Of a stretch of DNA of 15,201 nt, positions 7,275 through 13,978 are shown in pieces. How positions within the stretch are numbered: position 1 is the first letter of the stretch; every line of letters begins with the position of its first letter. The notes beneath the pieces were generated by a model, which was given only the letters and a program-made list of their open reading frames with translations, was not told where the DNA came from and searched no databases. Both the position numbers and the translations under genes were made by a program. Source of the stretch: JAOABV01 sp964473505 (GTDB lineage: Bacteria; Hydrothermota; Tepidihabitantia; Tepidihabitantales; CAIPLT01); NCBI GenBank assembly GCA_964473505.1, contig CAYYPG010000050.1, positions 1 through 15,201 of the forward strand, given 5' to 3'.

Positions 7275-7429
7275 TTATGCCGGCGATTGACAAAATGTCC
7301 TCTGAAGCCAGAACTAAAGAATGTCCGATACAGAGAAGTATTGGTGTTATAAGTTGGTACTTCTCTTACGAACATACGGCTGGTTTCGAGTGGAATGAGA
7401 TAAAGTATTCTTTACAAAATTCTCAATAA
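7271..7429 (+). CDS. Possible small ORF (52 aa) filling the korD-korA gap
   Basis: An ATG at 7271 overlaps the korD stop (ATGA), and the frame stays open for 52 codons to a TAA at 7427-7429, leaving two bases before the korA ATG at 7432. It therefore occupies the entire gap in one frame with junctions typical of coupled translation. korA has no visible Shine-Dalgarno, so it may depend on ribosomes ending here. The peptide begins MIMPAIDKMSSEARTK and is polar with a few aromatic residues; it has no cysteine motif, membrane helix or recognised family. A second in-frame ATG is at 7277. A 9-bp hairpin (7332-7366) lies inside, offering a non-coding alternative. I do not recognise the product; chance is a real possibility at this length. 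Confidence 0.35.
   Translation: MIMPAIDKMSSEARTKECPIQRSIGVISWYFSYEHTAGFEWNEIKYSLQNSQ
7332..7366 (+). promoter_or_regulatory. Hairpin between korD and korA
   Basis: Perfect 9-bp arms AGAGAAGTA (7332-7340) and TACTTCTCT (7358-7366) flank a 17-base loop. No T-run follows, so it is not a standard terminator. It could be an RNA-processing or stability element that sets the ratio of the small subunit to the catalytic subunits. It overlaps the small ORF. Confidence 0.4.
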
Positions 7430-7431
7430 GT

Positions 7432-8535
7432 ATGCAATTATTATCAGGAAATGAAGCATGTGCATTGGGTGCAATTAGAGCTGGCGTCCGATTTTTTGCC
7501 GGATATCCGATTACGCCCTCAACCGAGATTGCGGAATTCATGTCTGAAGAACTACCGAAAATCGGCGGTATCTTTATTCAGATGGAAGATGAAATTGCCA
7601 GTATCTGTGCAATGATTGGTGCTTCTGCTGCGGGAATGAGAGCTATGACTGCAACTTCTGGTCCGGGATTTTCTTTAATGCAAGAAGGTATTGGTTATGC
7701 CGTGATGACTGAAGTTCCTTGTGTCATTATTAATGTCCAGCGCGGTGGTCCAGCAACAGGTTTACCAACCAAGGTTGCCCAGGGCGATGTTATGTCTGCT
7801 CGGTGGGGAACTCATGGCGACCATCCCGCAATTGCTTTAACTCCTTGGAGCGTAGCCGAATCTTTCTTTTTAACCGTTAAAGCGGTTGAAATCGCGGAAC
7901 GATTGCGATTGCCGGTAATAGTTTTAAGTGATGAAATCATTGGTCATATGAGAGAAGTTGTCACTTTGCCGAAATCGGTATCAATTGAAATCTCTAAAAA
8001 ACCGATTAAATCTACCAGTGACTATCTGCATTATGATGACGGTACCAATTACGATGCAGAGATTGCCCATTTTGGTGACGGCTACCGGATCCATATTTCA
8101 GGACTGACCCATCGCAAAGACGGTTTTCCTACTAACGACCCAGCAACTATTGCTTGGAAAATGGGACGATTAAAGAATAAAATTGAAGAAAACCGACACC
8201 TCCTTTATAGTTTTGAACACTTCGATATTGATAGTGATACCGTTATCGTTTCATATGGTAGTTCAGCACGAACCGCATTAGAAGCTAAGCGGGAATACGA
8301 ATCTTCTCATCACAAAAAAATTGGCTTTTTACGATTAATTATGCTCTGGCCATTTCCTTATAAACAACTGTCGGAGATTTTAAAAGATACGAAACGAGTG
8401 GTTGTGGTTGAAATGAATCAAGGACAAATTATAGGCGAGATTGCTCGAACTATTCGCCATGATGTGGAAGTTATAGGAGTAAACCGGGTTGATGGAGAAT
8501 TAATTACACCTGAAGAAATTTTATCGGTATTATGA
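7432..8535 (+). CDS. korA: 2-oxoacid:ferredoxin oxidoreductase, alpha subunit
   Basis: This 367-residue subunit, with KorB, forms the thiamine-diphosphate catalytic core that oxidises a 2-oxoacid plus CoA to acyl-CoA, CO2 and reduced ferredoxin, or runs in reverse in carbon fixation. Visible motifs: GNEACALGAIRAG at the N-terminus, YPITPSTE (25-32), the MEDE segment with its conserved glutamates (51-54), ATSGPGFSLM (74-83), and RGGPATGLPT (104-113), all hallmarks of the pyrimidine-binding domain. The C-terminal part (WPFP, VVVVEMNQGQI) is the transketolase-C-like domain. Length is that of the short form, without a fused gamma domain, which agrees with the separate korC. No Shine-Dalgarno precedes the ATG. 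The stop overlaps the korB start by four bases, so the two are translationally coupled. Confidence 0.95.
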   Translation: MQLLSGNEACALGAIRAGVRFFAGYPITPSTEIAEFMSEELPKIGGIFIQMEDEIASICAMIGASAAGMRAMTATSGPGFSLMQEGIGYAVMTEVPCVIINVQRGGPATGLPTKVAQGDVMSARWGTHGDHPAIALTPWSVAESFFLTVKAVEIAERLRLPVIVLSDEIIGHMREVVTLPKSVSIEISKKPIKSTSDYLHYDDGTNYDAEIAHFGDGYRIHISGLTHRKDGFPTNDPATIAWKMGRLKNKIEENRHLLYSFEHFDIDSDTVIVSYGSSARTALEAKREYESSHHKKIGFLRLIMLWPFPYKQLSEILKDTKRVVVVEMNQGQIIGEIARTIRHDVEVIGVNRVDGELITPEEILSVL

Positions 8536-9347
8536 AATCAGAAATTCTTAACCTTTTAAGATTTGATGACCGATTTCCCCACATTCTTTGCCCGGGTTGC
8601 GGTATTGGTTCTGCGATGAATGCGATGATTCGCGCCATTAATGAATTGGAATTAAATAAGAATGAGATTTGTGTCGTTTCCGGTATTGGTTGTTCTTCGC
8701 GAGTTCCTGGTTATCTTGATTGCGACACTTTTCATACCTTACACGGCCGAGCAATTCCCTCTGCCACTGGAGTGAAACTTGCTCGACCTAATATGGAAGT
8801 AATCGTTATTGCCGGCGATGGTGATCTGTTAGCGATTGGTGGTAACCATTTTATCCATGCGGCACGCCGGAATCTTGATATGACCGTAATTGTCATTAAT
8901 AATTTCAATTACGGTATGACTGGTGGTCAGTATTCACCAACGACCCCACAAGGTAAACGAGCAGCAACTGCGCCCTATGGATGTGTCGAAAGAGCCTTTG
9001 ATATTTGTGAAATGGCTAAAGCTGCGGGTGCGGTCTTTGTTGCTCGAAGCACAACCTACCATACACCTCATCTCAAAGGATTAATCAAACAAGCATTAAA
9101 GAAAAAAGGGTTTGCAGTCGTCGAAGTAGTCTCTCAATGCCCAACACTTTACGGCCGATTAAATCGCATGGGTGATGCCATAAAAATGCTGGAATATTTT
9201 AAAGAAAATGCAGTTACGGCTTCCTCCATTAAAGACCCTAAAGATGCTGAAGGAAAAATCGTCATCGGTGTTTTACATGAGAGCGAAGCTCCAGAATATT
9301 CTGAGGTATATAAGACAATTATTGAAATCGCACAAAAGAAAAAGTAG
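8532..9347 (+). CDS. korB: 2-oxoacid:ferredoxin oxidoreductase, beta subunit
   Basis: The 271-residue TPP-binding partner of KorA. Motifs: CPGCGIG (20-26), GIGCSSRVPGY (51-61), FHTLHGRAIPSATGVK (67-82), and the thiamine-diphosphate/Mg signature GDGDLLAIGGNHFIHAARR beginning at G95 and ending in NN (123-124), followed by YGMTGGQYSPTTPQGK. This string is diagnostic of the 2-oxoglutarate/2-oxoacid ferredoxin oxidoreductase group rather than the pyruvate enzymes with long fused chains. Beta subunits of this group often bind no cluster of their own, and only the CPGCG pair and scattered cysteines are present here. The start ATGA overlaps the korA stop. Length is normal for the family. Confidence 0.95.
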   Translation: MKSEILNLLRFDDRFPHILCPGCGIGSAMNAMIRAINELELNKNEICVVSGIGCSSRVPGYLDCDTFHTLHGRAIPSATGVKLARPNMEVIVIAGDGDLLAIGGNHFIHAARRNLDMTVIVINNFNYGMTGGQYSPTTPQGKRAATAPYGCVERAFDICEMAKAAGAVFVARSTTYHTPHLKGLIKQALKKKGFAVVEVVSQCPTLYGRLNRMGDAIKMLEYFKENAVTASSIKDPKDAEGKIVIGVLHESEAPEYSEVYKTIIEIAQKKK

Positions 9348-9356
9348 GATAATGTT

Positions 9357-9455
9357 ATGCTATTTAAATCTTGTTCTTCAATTTTTATTTGCCAAATTGA
9401 AAAATGTTCTATCTGTAATTTAGATTTAGTTTTTGTTATAAAGAAGTGCCATTAA
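9357..9455 (+). CDS. Possible cysteine-rich small ORF (32 aa) between korB and korC
   Basis: From ATG 9357, ten bases after the korB stop, a frame of 32 codons runs to TAA at 9453-9455, ending nine bases before the likely korC ATG (9464). AGGA at 9346-9349 lies 7 bases upstream of the ATG. The peptide has five cysteines (residues 6, 12, 17, 20, 31), including a CSIC pair, in a hydrophobic background. Cysteine pairs could bind a metal or cluster, but AT-rich DNA also yields such peptides by chance. I do not recognise it. Confidence 0.2.
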   Translation: MLFKSCSSIFICQIEKCSICNLDLVFVIKKCH

Positions 9456-9463
9456 AAACATAT

Positions 9464-10027
9464 ATGCGAAAAGATATTCGTTTAGCCGGCACTGGTGGTC
9501 AGGGATTAATTTTGGCCGGAATAATTCTTGCTGAAGCCGCTGGAGTCTACGAAGGGAAAAAAGTAATTCAGACTCAAAGTTACGGTCCCGAGGCTCGTGG
9601 CGGTGCCTCGAAATCTGATGTGATTATCTCCAGTGAAGAGATTCTATATCCTAAACCTCGAAAAATTGATATTCTTGCCTGTCTTTCTCAAAAAGCCTGT
9701 GATGCTTATCTTAAAGACTTAAAAGAGGAGGGCATCGTAATCTTTGATAATTTTTATGTTAGAAGTTGTCCGGCAAAAAATTGTCTCGGGCTATCCTTAT
9801 CCCAGACAACTCGTCAGCGATTTGGTCGTGAAATATTTACCAATATTGTTTTGCTTGGTGCAATATCCGAAATTACCAAGGTAGTAACCTTAGAATCACT
9901 CAAAAAAGCATTACAGCACCGTGTGCCACCCGCGACAATTGAGTCTAATCTTCAAGCCTTAGAACTCGGTGTGGAAATTGCTAAAACCCATACAAGAACA
10001 TTATCTATCCCAATAATATCAGACTGA
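9464..10027 (+). CDS. korC: 2-oxoacid:ferredoxin oxidoreductase, gamma subunit
   Basis: The 187-residue gamma subunit completes the KorDABC complex. The N-terminus MRKDIRLAGTGGQGLILAG is the glycine-rich opening of the family, followed by AAGVYEGKKVIQTQSYGPEARGGASKSDVIIS, the conserved segment that packs against the TPP site. ATG 9464 was chosen because family members start immediately before the (I/V)RLAG strand. GTG at 9446 would add six residues (MPLKTY) and has no better ribosome site. The gap of 116 bases after korB is larger than the other junctions and holds a possible small ORF. Length (about 180-195) is normal. The operon seems to end here; no clear terminator follows. Confidence 0.93.
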   Translation: MRKDIRLAGTGGQGLILAGIILAEAAGVYEGKKVIQTQSYGPEARGGASKSDVIISSEEILYPKPRKIDILACLSQKACDAYLKDLKEEGIVIFDNFYVRSCPAKNCLGLSLSQTTRQRFGREIFTNIVLLGAISEITKVVTLESLKKALQHRVPPATIESNLQALELGVEIAKTHTRTLSIPIISD

Positions 10028-10322
10028 TGCATCTTCTTCCTTTTATCTGGGCATTAAATTATTAGAGCAAAATTAAGATAAAAAATTGGTATTGCAGTAA
10101 GCTCTGCCAAAAACGACAATTACACAAAATGTGATGCAGCTGCGAAGCAGGATGAAGCGAAGCAAAAGCAATTTGTTTCAACAGATAATAAAATCAATGG
10201 TTCCAAGCCCCGGAATCAATTTCATAATAACAACAGAGGACTTTTACACAATTTTCTATTAAGTTATTAAATCAAAGTTTAAGTCAAGCAAGTATGGCAT
10301 TAAATTGTTAAAAATAAAATAG
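10028..10322. other. 295-bp gap between korC and glgC
   Basis: AT-rich and stop-rich. A local GC-richer patch at about 10136-10165 has a short direct repeat (GCGAAGCA at 10142 and 10157) and an 8-bp palindrome GCAGCTGC. No strong promoter for glgC, terminator or RNA gene was recognised. Confidence 0.5.
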
Positions 10323-11534
10323 ATGCAGGTTATTGCTTTTCTCTTAGCTGGTGGTCAAGGTGAACGACTCTATCCTTTGACTAAAGATCGGGCTAAACCC
10401 GCAGTGCCTTTTGGCGGCATCTATCGTATTATTGACTTTACCCTTTCTAATTGTTTTAATTCTCGAATAAAACGTATCTTTGTTCTCACTCAATATAAAT
10501 CCTTTGCCTTAGAAAAACATATCTATTCAGGTTGGGATGTATTTGTGCCGGAATTAGGTGAATTTATTCATTGTTTACCGCCACAAAAAAGAATTGATAG
10601 CGATTGGTATTTGGGCACGGCCGATGCGGTCTATCAAAATCTTTATTCTTTGAAGAATGCACCGGCAGATTATGTATTCATTTTATCTGGAGACCATATT
10701 TACAAAATGGATTATCGTAAGATGTTGCGCTATCATCGTCGACAAAACGCAGATATGACTATTGCACTTTTTGAAGTTCCTATTCAAGATGCTCATCGTT
10801 TTGGCGTCTTAGAAATTGATAAAAATTATCAAATTATTGGATTTCAAGAAAAACCCAAAGATCCCAAACCCATGCCAGATAAACCGGATAAAGCATTAAT
10901 CTCAATGGGAGTTTATCTTTTCAATACCTCGGCATTAGTTTCTGTACTTATGGTTGATGCTGAAGACACTAACTCAACACACGATTTTGGTCGGGATATC
11001 ATTCCTAAAATGATAAGAGGTTATAAAGTTTTCGGTTATCCGTTTGTTGATGAGAACCGTAGTTGGATAAAATATTGGCGGGATGTAGGAACAATTGACG
11101 AATATTATGAAGCCCATATGGATTTAGTTTCTGTCGAACCAATCTTTAACCTTTATGATACGCGCTGGCCAATTAGAACTATTCAAGATGTTTATCCGCC
11201 AGCGAAAACTGTTTTTGCCGATACTAAATCCGGTCGCATAGGTGTCGCATTAAATAGTTTGGTTTCCAATGGCGCGATTATTAGTGGTGGTCGAGTTGAA
11301 CGTTCTGTGCTTTCACCACTGGTAAAGGTAAATTCCTTTGCGGAAGTCACAGATTCAATTTTAATGGAAGGTGTTCAAGTTGGAAGATATGCTAAAATTC
11401 GGCGGGCGATTATTGATAAACGCGTAAAAATTCCAGAAAGGATGACAATCGGTTATGACCCAGCTGAAGACCGAAAACGATTTTTTGTGACCGAATCCGG
11501 AATTGTTGTAATACCAAAAGAAATGCAGATATAA
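10323..11534 (+). CDS. glgC: Glucose-1-phosphate adenylyltransferase (ADP-glucose pyrophosphorylase)
   Basis: This 403-residue enzyme makes ADP-glucose and diphosphate from ATP and glucose-1-phosphate, the committed step of bacterial glycogen synthesis. Motifs: the nucleotide-binding loop LLAGGQGERLYPLT (7-20), RAKPAVPFGGIYRIIDFTLSNC (23-44), VLTQYKS, LGTADAVYQ (97-105), the metal-binding LSGDHIYKMDY (121-131), FQEKP (174-178) for the sugar phosphate site, DFGRDIIP (221-228) and YWRDVGTIDEYYEAH (251-265). The C-terminal third is the left-handed beta-helix (SGGRVERSVLSPLVKV, DSILMEGVQVGRYAKIRRAIID) involved in oligomerisation and allosteric control. Length is normal (400-430). There is no Shine-Dalgarno before the ATG. 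glgA or glgB are not neighbours. The last codons begin a tandem repeat array that continues downstream. Confidence 0.96.
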   Translation: MQVIAFLLAGGQGERLYPLTKDRAKPAVPFGGIYRIIDFTLSNCFNSRIKRIFVLTQYKSFALEKHIYSGWDVFVPELGEFIHCLPPQKRIDSDWYLGTADAVYQNLYSLKNAPADYVFILSGDHIYKMDYRKMLRYHRRQNADMTIALFEVPIQDAHRFGVLEIDKNYQIIGFQEKPKDPKPMPDKPDKALISMGVYLFNTSALVSVLMVDAEDTNSTHDFGRDIIPKMIRGYKVFGYPFVDENRSWIKYWRDVGTIDEYYEAHMDLVSVEPIFNLYDTRWPIRTIQDVYPPAKTVFADTKSGRIGVALNSLVSNGAIISGGRVERSVLSPLVKVNSFAEVTDSILMEGVQVGRYAKIRRAIIDKRVKIPERMTIGYDPAEDRKRFFVTESGIVVIPKEMQI

Positions 11535-11943
11535 TGAGAAGACCAATAGGTTCGTCAATGAAGACCCAAAAAGATTTTTTGCCGAATAAGGTATTTGTCA
11601 TAAGCCTCTTAAAAATCCGATGAGGAAAATAATAAGTATTTTTGATATATTAGTAAATACCGGAGAAATTTAGACACTTGATAAGTTTTTGTTATTATAC
11701 CAAAAGAAATGCAGCTATAATGTGAAACTATTAGATGTTTAGCGTCGCATTAATGAAAACCAAAAACATTTTAGTCGTCCAATATGGTAGGCTCTAAAAT
11801 CAAAAGAAAAAATAAAAACTGATAGCGTGTTAGCTACCTGTCAGTGAAGAGCAAAAAAAACTTTAAGCGTTCAATATAATTATTTGTGGCACTACCCAAA
11901 AATGCAAATTTAATAAGAAAATCATTAAATGTTCGTGCATTGA
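11511..11943 (+). repeat. Diverged tandem copies of a ~105-bp unit after glgC
   Basis: The 18 bases ATACCAAAAGAAATGCAG at 11511-11528, the last sense codons of glgC, recur exactly at 11697-11714. The match continues with gaps: TATAATG, then an AATGAA(A/G)ACC(C)AAAAA block, a TTT-GTC/GCCG-AATA-GGTA block and a G(C/G)CTCT-AAAATC end (units about 11511-11617 and 11697-11801). A third relic is visible at about 11843-11877 and a fourth at 11893-11943, the latter running to 11 bases before the next ATG. The stretch 11618-11696 may be another heavily decayed unit. Alignment was done by hand; the first pair is clear, the rest are weaker. Confidence 0.6.
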
Positions 11944-11954
11944 GCTCTCAATAA
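11535..11954. other. 420-bp gap between glgC and the kinase fusion gene
   Basis: Most of this gap is the tandem array described for 11511-11943. No frame is open for long on the + strand; two overlapping minus-strand frames here (within 11361-11601) are the reverse of the glgC tail and were not accepted. TATAAT boxes occur in the first two units (11530-11535, 11716-11721), but no well-spaced -35 was found. Confidence 0.5.
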
Positions 11955-13553
11955 ATGGCGAACACAGTCCAGCCTTACATTTCCCAACTGCTCAACCCAC
12001 AATTTTGGGGTGAGGATGTTACGGAAGTTCGGTTAATTCAGACCCACACTTCTTGGGTTTTTCTAACCGGCAAATATGCTTACAAGATAAAAAAACCCGT
12101 CTTTTTTGGCTTCTTAGATTATACCAGTATTTCTGCACGTGAGTACTTTTGTAATGAAGAATTCCGCATCAACCAAAAACTATCTCCAGATATTTATTAT
12201 TATGTAATACCAATATATCGAAAAGGTAACTTAGTTACTCTAAATGCGCCTACGGATCCAGCTTATGAAACCATTGATTATGCTATCAAAATGCGGGAAT
12301 TACCTCAAGAAGCGATTATGACTTATCGTCTGCAAAACAATCAAATCACCTATTCAACGATTGATGAAATCGCAAAAATTATTGCTCGGTTTCACAATGA
12401 ATCAGACTCCAAAGAGGCTTTTCATAAATTTGGCAGTTTAGAAATTGTTAAATATAATTGGGATGAAAATTTTGCTCAAACTGAAGAATTTAAAAATATT
12501 ACCATCAGCCGCAAGAGGTTTACCGCCATTCAAAAAGCAGTGGAAAAGTTTATGCAGGAAAATCAACAGTGGTTTGATCGCCGTATCCAAGACAACAAAA
12601 TTAAACAATGTCATGGTGATTTACATTCTCGGAATATCTTCGTTGCGGACAAGGTTTATATTTTTGACTGTTTAGAATTCAATCCCCGATTTGCTTGTTC
12701 GGATGTTGCATCTGAAGTAGCATTTTTTGTAATGGATTTGGAGTTTTATAATCATAAAGCGTTGGCTGACTTTTTTCTTGCTCGATATTTAAACTATACT
12801 AGTGATTGGGAAATGTTAAAACTATTGGATTTCTATAAATGCTATCGGGCTTATGTGCGCGGTAAAGTTACCAGTTTTCACCTCAATGACCCTGGTATTT
12901 CTAAGGAAAATAAAGAACAAGCCTGTATAGTAGCTCAAGCTTATTTTGAGTTAGCTGAGAAATATGCGCAACATCTATTTAACAATCCCAAACTTATTAT
13001 GATAATGGGCCTTCCGGGTGTGGGTAAAACCTATCTGGCACAACATCTGGCAAAAGAACTTCCCGCTTATCACTTGTGTACAGATATAATTCGCAAAGAA
13101 ATAACCAATACGCCAATTGACGTCCATCGGTTCGAAAGCTATGGTAAAGGCATTTATACTTTTGAAGGTTCTAAAAAAACCTATGAAGAAATGTATAAAC
13201 GCACAATCAATTATCTTCTGCAGGGTAAAACCTGTATTGTGGATGCAACTTTTTCTTTACAAAAGTCCCGCGATAAAGTAAAGGCAATTGCCCAAAAAGT
13301 TAAAGTGCCGTTAATCACCATTAATGCGGTGTGTCCGGAACCAGTAGTAATAGCGCGGATGAAAAAGCGGAAAAATGAATTTTCTTTATCCGACGCAACA
13401 CCAGATATATATTATAAAATAAAAGAAAATTTTAATAAAATAAGGTCTCGGAAAAATTATTTAGAAATTGACACTTCAAAATCCCTAACTAAAAATATTC
13501 AGCAGGTTAAACAATTACTGAAGAGAGTTAACAGAAAAAGCAAACATCATTAA
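11955..13553 (+). CDS. Bifunctional aminoglycoside-phosphotransferase-like kinase / P-loop kinase
   Basis: A 532-residue fusion known as a family in many bacteria (an APH-like protein joined to a predicted P-loop kinase). The N-terminal half (about 1-330) is a protein-kinase-like fold: TGKYAYKIKKPV (38-49) supplies the ATP-binding lysines, QCHGDLHSRNIF (218-229) the catalytic loop with Asp221 and Asn227, and FDCLEFNPR (237-245) the metal-binding aspartate. The C-terminal half (about 345-532) opens with MIMGLPGVGKTYLAQHL, a Walker A loop (GLPGVGKT, 352-359), then CTDIIRKE and VDATFS (429-434), as in zeta-toxin/predicted sugar or nucleotide kinases. The substrate of neither half is known; antibiotic resistance should not be assumed from the APH label. 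Start ATG 11955 has no Shine-Dalgarno. A 76-codon frame inside it (12445-12675) is a shadow. Confidence 0.88.
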   Translation: MANTVQPYISQLLNPQFWGEDVTEVRLIQTHTSWVFLTGKYAYKIKKPVFFGFLDYTSISAREYFCNEEFRINQKLSPDIYYYVIPIYRKGNLVTLNAPTDPAYETIDYAIKMRELPQEAIMTYRLQNNQITYSTIDEIAKIIARFHNESDSKEAFHKFGSLEIVKYNWDENFAQTEEFKNITISRKRFTAIQKAVEKFMQENQQWFDRRIQDNKIKQCHGDLHSRNIFVADKVYIFDCLEFNPRFACSDVASEVAFFVMDLEFYNHKALADFFLARYLNYTSDWEMLKLLDFYKCYRAYVRGKVTSFHLNDPGISKENKEQACIVAQAYFELAEKYAQHLFNNPKLIMIMGLPGVGKTYLAQHLAKELPAYHLCTDIIRKEITNTPIDVHRFESYGKGIYTFEGSKKTYEEMYKRTINYLLQGKTCIVDATFSLQKSRDKVKAIAQKVKVPLITINAVCPEPVVIARMKKRKNEFSLSDATPDIYYKIKENFNKIRSRKNYLEIDTSKSLTKNIQQVKQLLKRVNRKSKHH

Positions 13554-13777
13554 AAATACTCCACTTGGGAACATCTTAGATTTTATCTCATTCTGAGACA
13601 AGTGTTTTCAAACAATTGAAAACTCTGAAAAATACTCAAAATACACCAATGCCCATAAGAAAAAATCAACAATTATGCTTCTGCATTCCATGTCATCTAA
13701 ACCGATATTGACTTTTTCAGAGTTCTTCAATTGAGTGTTCTGAAAGAGTCAAAGTACCTCGAAAGCCGTATCAAGCT
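13554..13777. other. Gap holding the second 104-bp element
   Basis: After the kinase-fusion stop there is a small hairpin TCTCA-TTC-TGAGA (13586-13598) with no clean T-run, then the element at 13621-13724. Outside its ends the copy shows extended inverted flanks, CAATTGAA on the left and TTCAATTG on the right. No gene is evident. Confidence 0.5.
13621..13724 (-). mobile_element. 104-bp MITE-like element, copy 2 (inverted)
   Basis: Reverse complement of the element at 1681-1784, with 99 of 104 bases identical. In this copy the terminal inverted repeat is perfect for 12 bases (AACTCTGAAAAA / TTTTTCAGAGTT), and after one extra base on one side it continues as CAATTGAA/TTCAATTG, giving about 20 matched bases per end. 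No target duplication is evident. It lies 67 bases after the kinase-fusion stop, so a readthrough transcript could fold its ends together. Confidence 0.65.
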
Positions 13778-13978
13778 ATGTTATTTTATATCCTCAAAGT
13801 TTATCATCACTACCATTCCTTCTTGTCGGGATATAAACTTTTTTTACCCTCCAGTAATATAAGATTCTCTGTATTAATTATCTTCCAATTCATTGCAATG
13901 AAAAGTTACATCCTTTTTATATCTATCTTTTGTCAAAACTTTTATGTTGGTTTTGTATACCTCATTAGAAAACAATGA
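13778..13978 (+). CDS. Doubtful 66-aa hydrophobic ORF before lpxH
   Basis: The frame starts at ATG 13778 and its TGA overlaps the lpxH ATG (ATGA at 13975-13978), a junction typical of coupled genes. The product is rich in Phe, Ile, Leu and Tyr with two hydrophobic stretches (about 28-40 and 43-62), which could be membrane segments. AT-rich non-coding DNA produces the same composition, there is no Shine-Dalgarno, and no family is recognised. Equally likely to be a chance frame. Confidence 0.22.
   Translation: MLFYILKVYHHYHSFLSGYKLFLPSSNIRFSVLIIFQFIAMKSYILFISIFCQNFYVGFVYLIRKQ

Noticed and set aside
6980..7541. Minus-strand ORFs over korD and the start of korA (6980-7375, 7347-7541)
   Set aside because: They run antisense to conserved ferredoxin and KorA motifs and show no family features.
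9208..9423. 71-codon + strand ORF overlapping the end of korB
   Set aside because: Out-of-frame shadow of korB; its only non-overlapping part is a 23-codon tail.
11361..11601. Two minus-strand ORFs over the glgC 3' end
   Set aside because: Antisense to the conserved GlgC beta-helix and mutually overlapping.
12445..12675. 76-codon ORF within the kinase fusion gene
   Set aside because: Alternative frame inside a gene with intact kinase motifs.
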